A stretch of 12,872 nt of DNA. Source: an uncultured Collinsella sp. Its GTDB lineage: Bacteria > Actinomycetota > Coriobacteriia > Coriobacteriales > Coriobacteriaceae. Below the pieces are notes generated by a model, which saw only the letters and a list, made by a program, of their open reading frames with translations, was not told the DNA's origin and did no database searches. The stretch lies in assembly GCA_900550185.1 (NCBI GenBank), contig URRN01000041.1, positions 1 through 12,872 on the forward strand, read 5' to 3'. The position numbers and the translations under genes are program-made. Shown here in pieces: positions 7,819 through 12,872 of this stretch. Position 1 is the stretch's first letter. Each line of letters starts with the position of its first letter.

Positions 7819-7827
7819 TGGTATCCT
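7819..7827 (+). promoter_or_regulatory. Extended -10 promoter for the pheST T-box transcript
   Basis: TGG-TATCCT matches an extended -10 element (TGn plus 4 of 6 bases of TATAAT). No good -35 box is seen at 16-18 bp, which extended -10 promoters can do without. Initiation 6-8 bases downstream (about 7833-7835) falls just before the base of T-box stem I at 7839, which supports the call. Confidence 0.5.
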
Positions 7828-7838
7828 GTAGCCCAATG

Positions 7839-8119
7839 CGTTGACGGAGAGGGTTTTGCCCGCCGCGTCGCCGGCAAGAGAGGGAAGGTCATGGGCTGTA
7901 AGCCTTCCTGCGGTGGCAAGGGCCAAGCGTTCACTCCCGAGCAGCGACCTCAACGGGCACGCGGCCGGCGGCGGCGATGTCCCCAGTAGGGAAGCCGTGA
8001 GCCTCGCGACAAGGGGCAAAGAGTGGGCGCGGCGGGCCAGACATCCGCCGGGTCAAACAAGGTGGTACCGCGGAATTCAACCGTCCTTGGGCAATGCACA
8101 TGCCCGAGGACGGTTTTTT
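7839..8119 (+). ncRNA. T-box leader (tRNA-Phe sensing) upstream of pheS
   Basis: This transcriptional riboswitch reads the charging state of tRNA-Phe. Stem I is closed by CGTTGA (7839-7844) and TCAACG (7950-7955). Its upper part shows AAGAGAGGGAAGG followed by GGGCTGTAAG and CCTTCC, the usual apical arm. On the returning strand, GCG-TTC-A places the Phe codon TTC (7930-7932) at the expected specifier position, followed by a purine. A 6-bp stem III is CGGCGG (8030-8035)/CCGCCG (8045-8050). The T-box core at 8059-8072 matches AGGGUGGNACCGCG at 13 of 14 positions. The UGGU bulge (8063-8066) complements an ACCA 3' end, agreeing with discriminator A of tRNA-Phe. AAGG (8059-8062) can pair with CCTT (8085-8088) to form the antiterminator, excluding the terminator. 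Uncharged tRNA-Phe should thus raise pheST expression. The specifier assignment is by position and downstream genes. Confidence 0.95.
8081..8119 (+). terminator. T-box regulated intrinsic terminator
   Basis: Arms 8081-8093 and 8101-8113 form a 13-bp stem with one wobble pair and a 7-nt loop, followed by six T (8114-8119). The left arm includes the CCG and CCTT needed by the antiterminator, so the two structures are mutually exclusive. An 86-nt leader segment separates it from the pheS start codon. Confidence 0.93.
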
Positions 8120-8205
8120 GTTACCGAACCGGGCCGCGTTTTCGCAACGTCAGACGGCGGCAGCCGCCTCGGCAAGCGGGGAGCGCGAGAGACGAAAGGG
8201 AAGAC

Positions 8206-9282
8206 ATGAGTCTGATTGATGATCTGGTCAAACTCGAGGAAGAGGCCAAGGAGCTCGTCGCAGGCGCCGACGATGCCGCAAAGCTCGAGGCCGCGCGCGT
8301 TGAGCTGCTCGGCCGCAAGGGCCGCATCACCGGCCTGATGCGCATGATGGGCAAGCTCGCCCCCGAGGATCGTCCCGTGATGGGCAAGCGCGCCAACGAG
8401 ATGCGCCAGCTGATCGAGGGCATGCTCGACGAGCGCACCACCGAGATGAAGGCCGCCGCCCTCAAGCACGCACTCGAGCACGAGGCCGTCGACATCACGC
8501 TACCGGGTATCCGTCCGCAGATCGGCCACCAGCACCTGATCAAGCAGATCATCGAGGAGGCCGAGGACATCTTCTGCGGCATCGGCTACACCGTCGAGTC
8601 TGGCCCCATGGTCGACACCTCCTATTACAACTTCACCGCGCTCAACGCCCCCATGGATCACCCGAGCCGCTCGGCCCGCGATACCTTCTATGTGGTCGAC
8701 AACAACCCCGGCAGCGTCGCGCACCCCGAGGCTCACGCCCACGGCGAGTCCGACGTGCTGCTGCGCACCCAGACCTCGGGCGTGCAGATCCACACCATGG
8801 AGTCGCAGAAGCCGCCCATCTACATGATCTGCCCGGGCACCGTCTACCGTCCCGACACGGCCGACGCCTGCCACCTGCCGCAGTTCAACCAGATCGAGGG
8901 CCTGGTCGTCGACGAGGGCATCACCTTTGGCGATCTTAAGGGCACGCTCGACTACTTTGTTAAGTGCATGTTTGGCGAGGACCGCAAGACGCGTTACCGC
9001 CCGCACTTCTTCCCCTTCACCGAGCCGAGCTGCGAGGTAGACGTGAGCTGCCACGTGTGCGGCGGCAAGGGCTGCAACTTCTGCAAGCACAGCGGCTGGA
9101 TCGAGATTCTGGGCTGCGGTATGGTCGACCCCAACGTCCTGATTAACTGCGGCATCGACCCCGAGAAGTACACCGGCTTCGCCTTTGGTATTGGCGCCGA
9201 GCGCGTCGCGGCCCTGCGCTACGACCTGCCCGACCTGCGCACGTTGATGACTGGTGACATGAGGTTCTTGAACCAGTTCTAG
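8206..9282 (+). CDS. pheS: Phenylalanine-tRNA ligase alpha subunit
   Basis: This 358-residue catalytic subunit of the (alpha-beta)2 Phe-tRNA synthetase activates phenylalanine and transfers it to tRNA-Phe. Residues 1-85 form the N-terminal helical coiled-coil arm that contacts tRNA. The class II core follows from about 95, with GHQHLIKQIIEEAEDIF as motif 1, TVYRPDTADACHLPQFNQIEG as the motif 2 region, FPFTEPS at 269-275, and motif 3 GFAFGIGAERVAALRYDLPDLR near the C-terminus. Ala326 in GFAFG corresponds to the gatekeeper alanine of the amino-acid pocket. A four-cysteine cluster (Cys282, 285, 290, 293) before GWIEILG is shared with many bacterial PheS proteins and may bind zinc. ATG at 8206 follows AAGGGA; the frame is open further upstream only because it runs through the T-box leader. 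pheT follows after 63 bases. Expression should be set by the T-box. Confidence 0.98.
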   Translation: MSLIDDLVKLEEEAKELVAGADDAAKLEAARVELLGRKGRITGLMRMMGKLAPEDRPVMGKRANEMRQLIEGMLDERTTEMKAAALKHALEHEAVDITLPGIRPQIGHQHLIKQIIEEAEDIFCGIGYTVESGPMVDTSYYNFTALNAPMDHPSRSARDTFYVVDNNPGSVAHPEAHAHGESDVLLRTQTSGVQIHTMESQKPPIYMICPGTVYRPDTADACHLPQFNQIEGLVVDEGITFGDLKGTLDYFVKCMFGEDRKTRYRPHFFPFTEPSCEVDVSCHVCGGKGCNFCKHSGWIEILGCGMVDPNVLINCGIDPEKYTGFAFGIGAERVAALRYDLPDLRTLMTGDMRFLNQF

Positions 9283-9345
9283 AACGCTTTCTTCTTAGTT
9301 GCAGTTTCCGGCTCAAAGCCGCATTTATGAAAGGAGACCAGTTAG

Positions 9346-11799
9346 ATGCGCGTTTCTTACGACTGGCTCAAGACCATGATCGATATTCCGGAGGATCCCA
9401 AGACCCTTTCGGACGAATATATCCGTACCGGCACCGAGGTCGAGGCGATCGACACCGTGGGCGAGTCCTTCGACCACGTGGTGACCGCCAAGGTGCTCAC
9501 CAAGACCCCGCACCCCGATAGTGACCACATGTACGTGTGCTCGGTCGATGTGGGCGACAAGAATCTCGACGCCGACGGCAACCCCGCTCCGCTGCAGATC
9601 GTCTGCGGCGCGCAGAACTTCGAGGCCGGCGACCACATCGTCACGGCCATGATTGGCGCTGTCCTGCCCGGCGACGTCAAGATCAAGAAGAGCAAGCTTC
9701 GCGGCGTCGTGTCCATGGGCATGAACTGCTCCGCGCGCGAGCTCGGCCTGGGCGGCGACCACTCCGGCATCATGATCCTGCCCGAGGATACGCCCTGCGG
9801 CATGCCGTTTGCCGAGTACGTGGGCTCGAGCGACACCGTGCTCGACTGCGAGATCACGCCCAACCGTCCCGATTGCCTGTCCATGATCGGCATGGCCCGC
9901 GAGACCGGCGCCATCTTCGACCGCGATTTCCACGTTGAGCTGCCTGCCATCAAGGCCGAGACCGGCCGCGCGACCGACGACGAGCTTTCGGTCGAGATTG
10001 CCGACGAGGGCCTGTGCGACCGCTACGTCGCCCGCATCGTGCGCAACGTGAAGGTCGGCCCCTCGCCCGACTGGATGGTCAAGCGCCTTAACGCTCTGGG
10101 CGTGCGCCCGCACAACAACATCGTCGACATCACCAACTACGTGATGATGCTCACCGGTCAGCCGCTGCACGCCTTTGACCTGGACACCTTTGCCGAGCGC
10201 GAGGGTAGGCGTCGCGTTGTGGTTCGCGCCGCCCAGCAGGACGAGAAGTTCACGACCCTCGACGGCGAGGAGCGCACGCTCGACGCCGGCATGGGCCTTA
10301 TCACCGACGGCGAGCGTCCCGTGGCACTGGCTGGCGTTATGGGCGGCATGGATTCCGAGATCGAGGACGATACCGTCGATGTGATGGTCGAGAGCGCCTG
10401 CTTCAACGCCGGTCGCACCTCGCACACCAGCCGCGACCTGTCGCTGATCTCCGACGCCTCCATTCGCTTTGAGCGCCAGGTTGACGAGACCGGCTGCGTG
10501 GACGTCGCCAACGTTGCCTGCGCGCTCATCGAGGAGATCGCCGGCGGCGAGGTTGCTCCCGGCTATGTCGACGTTTTCCCTGCGCCCAAGACTATCGACA
10601 GCATCAAGCTGCGCCTGGCCCGCGTGCATGCCATCTGCGGTGCCGACATCGAGCCCGAGTTTATCGAGCGTTCGCTCACCCGCCTGGGCTGCACCGTCGA
10701 GCGCGACGGCGATGACTTCATGGTCACCCCGCCGAGCTTCCGTCCCGACCTGCCGCGCGAGATCGACCTGATCGAGGAGGTCCTGCGCCTGTGGGGCATG
10801 GGCCGTGTGACGGCGACCATCCCGGCTGCCAAGAACCACATCGGCGGCCTGACCCGCGAGCAGAAGCTCACCCGCAAGGTCGGCGAGATCCTGCGCGCCT
10901 GCGGCCTCAACGAGACCACGACTTTCGGCTTTGCCGCCCCGGGCGACCTGGAGAAGATCGGTATGTCCACCGAGGGTCGCGGTTGCCCCGTGGTGCTCAT
11001 GAACCCGCTGGTAGCCGAGCAGACCGAGATGCGCCGCTCGCTGCTGCCGGGCCTGCTGCAGTCTGTGGCCTATAACGAGGCCCACGGCACGCCCAACGTG
11101 CACCTGTACGAGGTCGGCAGCCTGTTCCACGGCCGCGAGAACGCCAGCCTGCCCAAGGAGACCAAGTCCGTGGCGGGCGTGCTCTCGGGCCAGTGGAGCG
11201 AACAGTCTTGGAACATGAAGTATCGCAAGCTGCGCTTCTTCTTTGGCAAGGGCATTGTCGAGGAGCTGCTTGCCCAGCTGCGCATCGAGAAGGTTCGCTT
11301 CCGTCCCGTTGAGGGCGAGGGCTACGCTTTCTTGCAGCCGGGTCGTGCGGCCGAGGTCCTGTCCGGCGGCACCGTGCTGGGCTGGGTCGGCGAGATTCAC
11401 CCCGAGGCGCGCGAGGCGATGGGCATCGATGAGGTCGTCGTTGCCTTTGAGCTCGATCTGGACAAGCTGATCAAGGGCGCCCGCAATCAGGAGAACTACC
11501 GCGAGTTCTCGCAGTACCCGGCTGTTGAGCACGACCTTGCTATCGTGGTCGACAATGCTGTGACCTGCGAGGATCTTGAGCGCCGCATTACCAGCGCCGG
11601 CGGCAAGCTGCTCGAGGGCGTGCGCCTGTTCGACGTCTACCGCGATCCCATCCGCATCGGAGCGGGCAAGAAGTCCATGGCCTTTGCGCTTACGTATCGC
11701 TCCGACGACCACACGCTCACCAGCGAAGAGGTCGAGAAGGCGCACCAGAAGATCGTCACCAAGGTGTGCAAGGGCGTAAACGGCGAGGTCCGCGGCTAG
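9346..11799 (+). CDS. pheT: Phenylalanine-tRNA ligase beta subunit
   Basis: This 817-residue beta subunit of Phe-tRNA synthetase provides tRNA anticodon recognition and editing of misacylated Tyr-tRNA. Domains in order are: a short B1 part; an OB-fold tRNA-binding domain at about 43-152 (HPDSDHMYVC, then QIVCGAQNF and GMNCSARELGL); the B3/4 editing domain at roughly 205-400 with VDITNYVMMLTGQPLHAFD near 258-276; the B5 domain at about 419-490 ending in RPDLPREIDLIEEVLRLWG; the catalytic-like core with NPLVAEQTEMRRSLLPGLL from about 553; and a C-terminal FDX-ACB anticodon domain from about 720 (FSQYPAVEHDLAIVV) to the end. Length is typical for bacterial PheT. ATG at 9346 has AAGGAGA eight bases upstream. 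It is co-transcribed with pheS and ends at the hairpin at 11909-11943. Codon use is strongly biased to C/G endings, as expected for a well-expressed gene. Confidence 0.98.
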   Translation: MRVSYDWLKTMIDIPEDPKTLSDEYIRTGTEVEAIDTVGESFDHVVTAKVLTKTPHPDSDHMYVCSVDVGDKNLDADGNPAPLQIVCGAQNFEAGDHIVTAMIGAVLPGDVKIKKSKLRGVVSMGMNCSARELGLGGDHSGIMILPEDTPCGMPFAEYVGSSDTVLDCEITPNRPDCLSMIGMARETGAIFDRDFHVELPAIKAETGRATDDELSVEIADEGLCDRYVARIVRNVKVGPSPDWMVKRLNALGVRPHNNIVDITNYVMMLTGQPLHAFDLDTFAEREGRRRVVVRAAQQDEKFTTLDGEERTLDAGMGLITDGERPVALAGVMGGMDSEIEDDTVDVMVESACFNAGRTSHTSRDLSLISDASIRFERQVDETGCVDVANVACALIEEIAGGEVAPGYVDVFPAPKTIDSIKLRLARVHAICGADIEPEFIERSLTRLGCTVERDGDDFMVTPPSFRPDLPREIDLIEEVLRLWGMGRVTATIPAAKNHIGGLTREQKLTRKVGEILRACGLNETTTFGFAAPGDLEKIGMSTEGRGCPVVLMNPLVAEQTEMRRSLLPGLLQSVAYNEAHGTPNVHLYEVGSLFHGRENASLPKETKSVAGVLSGQWSEQSWNMKYRKLRFFFGKGIVEELLAQLRIEKVRFRPVEGEGYAFLQPGRAAEVLSGGTVLGWVGEIHPEAREAMGIDEVVVAFELDLDKLIKGARNQENYREFSQYPAVEHDLAIVVDNAVTCEDLERRITSAGGKLLEGVRLFDVYRDPIRIGAGKKSMAFALTYRSDDHTLTSEEVEKAHQKIVTKVCKGVNGEVRG

Positions 11800-11908
11800 G
11801 GCTTGCGCCGGGAGCGCAGGGCCTGATGGCGGTTGCTGTGGGCTCTGCGTGACCGCGGTGTTCGGAATGAGGCACCGACGAGCCTTCATATGTGACATAC
11901 GCATTACA

Positions 11909-11943
11909 AAACGGCGCACTGCTTTGTCGGCAGTGCGCCGTTT
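11909..11943 (+). terminator. pheST operon terminator
   Basis: Arms 11909-11922 and 11930-11943 form a perfect 14-bp stem around a 7-nt loop, beginning AAACGG and ending CCGTTT, followed by GCTATCAT. It lies 109 bases beyond the pheT stop; nothing else recognisable is in 11800-11908. The U run is short but the stem is very stable. The element overlaps the candidate promoter of the next gene. Confidence 0.75.
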
Positions 11944-11951
11944 GCTATCAT
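11924..11951 (+). promoter_or_regulatory. Candidate promoter for the CbiM/NikM-type gene
   Basis: TGC-TATCAT (11943-11951) is an extended -10 with 5 of 6 consensus bases. TTGTCG (11924-11929) lies 16 bp upstream and matches the -35 consensus at 4 of 6 positions, placed in the loop of the pheT terminator. Initiation near 11957-11959 would put the start just before the palindrome at 11962. This is inferred from sequence only. Confidence 0.5.
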
Positions 11952-11961
11952 AGCCCGCGTG

Positions 11962-11989
11962 GTGTTACGAATTCGCCAACTCGTAACAC
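11962..11989. promoter_or_regulatory. NikR-like operator palindrome
   Basis: GTGTTACGA (11962-11970) and TCGTAACAC (11981-11989) are perfect inverted arms around 10 bases. Viewed as GTGTTA-N16-TAACAC, the element has the same 28-bp span and half-site spacing as the classical NikR operator GTATGA-N16-TCATAC and resembles it base by base. It lies just downstream of the candidate promoter and 57 bp before the start of a CbiM/NikM gene, where bound repressor would block transcription. The family assignment is inferred; no nikR gene is in the window. Confidence 0.7.
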
Positions 11990-12046
11990 TGTCGAAATGG
12001 TTCATGCGGCGCTGCGATTCTGCGCGCCGGCAATCGGGAGGCGTAT

Positions 12047-12872
12047 ATGCACATTCCAGATAATTACCTGTCCCCGCAAACCGATGCCGTCATGGCGGTG
12101 GCGATGGTGCCTGTTTGGGTCCATTGCATCAAAAAGGTGCGCGCCACGCTCGACCGCGAGCACATGGCCTTCCTGGGTATTTGCGCCGCCTTCTCCTTTT
12201 TGCTCATGATGTTCAACGTGCCGCTGCCTGGCGGCACCACGGGCCACGCCGTCGGCGGCGCGCTTATCGCACTGCTGCTGGGCCCCGAGGCTGCGGCTAT
12301 CGCTGTCTCGGTCGCGTTGGCGCTTCAGGCGCTGCTGTTTGGCGACGGCGGCATCCTGTCCTTTGGCGCCAACTGCTTTAATATGGCCTTTGTGCTGCCG
12401 TTTGTTGCCGCTATGGTATTCCGCGCGCTCAACAGCCGCCTGCACGACAAGAGCTGGGGCACTTCGGTCTCTGCCATCGTGAGCGGCTGGGTCGGCTTGT
12501 GCGTGGCTGCCCTTTGCGCTGCCATCGAGTTTGGCATTCAGCCGATGCTCTTTACCAACGCCTCGGGTGCCCCGCTGTACTGCCCCTTCCCGCTGTCTGT
12601 TTCCATTCCGGCCATGTTGATCCCGCATATGCTGGTTGCCGGCGTGATCGAGGGCGTGGCGACGGCCGCGATCTACGGTTTCATTAAGAAGACGGCGCCG
12701 AGCATCATTGTCGGGCCCGAGGCCGTCGATGGCCAACTTGCTGCCGAGGGCGTTGCTGCCAAGAAGACCTCGCTGGTCCCCACGCTCATCCTGGTTGCCG
12801 TGCTTGTCGTAGCAACACCGCTGGGCCTGCTGGCCACGGGTGACGCCTGGGGTGAGTGGGACGCCGAGGGCG
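12047..12872 (+). CDS. CbiM/NikM-type nickel/cobalt ECF transporter substrate-binding subunit (3' end outside window)
   Basis: The frame is open from ATG 12047 to the window edge, 275 codons without a stop. The first residues MHIPDNYLSP are the family hallmark; the N-terminal Met-His segment folds into the pore and helps bind the metal. GGTTGHAVGG carries His67, which in the NikM structure completes the metal site with Met1 and His2. At least six hydrophobic helices follow, with LLFGDGGILSFGANCFNMAFV at about 105-125, typical of CbiM. After about residue 240 a further helix leads to GLLATGDAWGEWDAEG, the start of a PDGLE (CbiN/NikN-like) domain, so this is a CbiM-CbiN type fusion. GGGAGG lies five bases before the start. 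The CbiQ-like and CbiO-like subunits are expected just downstream. The NikR-like operator upstream favours nickel over cobalt, but this is inference. Confidence 0.92.
   Translation, partial: MHIPDNYLSPQTDAVMAVAMVPVWVHCIKKVRATLDREHMAFLGICAAFSFLLMMFNVPLPGGTTGHAVGGALIALLLGPEAAAIAVSVALALQALLFGDGGILSFGANCFNMAFVLPFVAAMVFRALNSRLHDKSWGTSVSAIVSGWVGLCVAALCAAIEFGIQPMLFTNASGAPLYCPFPLSVSIPAMLIPHMLVAGVIEGVATAAIYGFIKKTAPSIIVGPEAVDGQLAAEGVAAKKTSLVPTLILVAVLVVATPLGLLATGDAWGEWDAEG

Noticed and set aside
6102..7844. 580-codon open frame on the plus strand opposite the carboxypeptidase
   Set aside because: The minus strand has the complete HEAGH...HES M32 zinc site. The plus frame begins inside the terminator stem and shows no family features.
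8023..8205. Upstream extension of the pheS reading frame
   Set aside because: This stretch is the T-box leader and terminator; the start at 8206 has its own ribosome binding site and matches the PheS N-terminus.
9309..9321. Hairpin CGGCT-CAA-AGCCG between pheS and pheT
   Set aside because: A 5-bp stem with no T run is too weak to be a terminator; pheT is expected to be co-transcribed.
9325..11919. 864-codon open frame on the minus strand opposite pheT
   Set aside because: pheT is unambiguous on the plus strand. The antisense product is low-complexity and runs out over the pheT terminator.
11957..12046. Cobalamin or NiCo riboswitch before the cbiM-like gene
   Set aside because: The leader is only about 90 nt, has no B12-box-like sequence and is largely taken up by the NikR-like palindrome.
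12002..12736. 244-codon minus-strand frame opposite the cbiM-like gene
   Set aside because: The plus strand encodes the clear MHIPDN...GGTTGHAVGG transporter; the antisense product is His/Arg/Gln-rich noise.

Overview
The window is a dense, GC-rich bacterial chromosomal segment. Most genes are preceded by a strong AGGAGG-type ribosome binding site. Codon choice favours C or G in third position, and several genes therefore have very long spurious reverse-strand frames. The gene content (SipW-type signal peptidase, DMT permease, DUF4012 envelope protein, glmM, M32 carboxypeptidase, T-box-controlled pheST, CbiM-type metal transporter) and base composition suggest a gut actinobacterium of the class Coriobacteriia, for example Collinsella. 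That assignment is inference from style and content; no rRNA or marker phylogeny was possible.

Layout. Positions 1-1009 (+): the 3' end of a coiled-coil protein gene, overlapping by one base a membrane signal peptidase of the ER/SipW type with a Ser-His-Asp active site. 1010-1134: a short intergenic region with a 22-nt imperfect direct repeat at 60-bp spacing and a small hairpin. 1135-2157 (+): an EamA/DMT permease. 2301-4613 (+): a 770-residue DUF4012 protein with a long low-complexity cytoplasmic tail, one membrane segment and a large extracytoplasmic part. 4651-4677: a terminator-like hairpin abutting the ribosome binding site of glmM (4697-6028, +). 6065-6103: a 17-bp stem between the convergent genes glmM and the M32 carboxypeptidase (6126-7700, -). 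7819-8119: an extended -10 promoter and a complete T-box leader with a Phe specifier (TTC), a UGGU acceptor-binding bulge and an intrinsic terminator, controlling pheS (8206-9282) and pheT (9346-11799). 11909-11943: the pheT terminator, which also contains part of a candidate promoter for the last gene. 11962-11989: a 28-bp palindrome with NikR-operator geometry. 12047 to the window end: a CbiM/NikM-type nickel or cobalt transporter component, cut off by the window edge.

Most of the window is housekeeping: amino-sugar activation for peptidoglycan (GlmM), Phe-tRNA synthesis with tRNA-sensing control, and peptide turnover (M32). The envelope genes at the left end and the metal uptake gene at the right end are the less routine parts. 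The two best regulatory observations are the Phe T-box and the NikR-like operator, which assigns nickel as the probable substrate of the last gene. I found no convincing novel multi-gene system, mobile element, CRISPR array, tRNA or rRNA.
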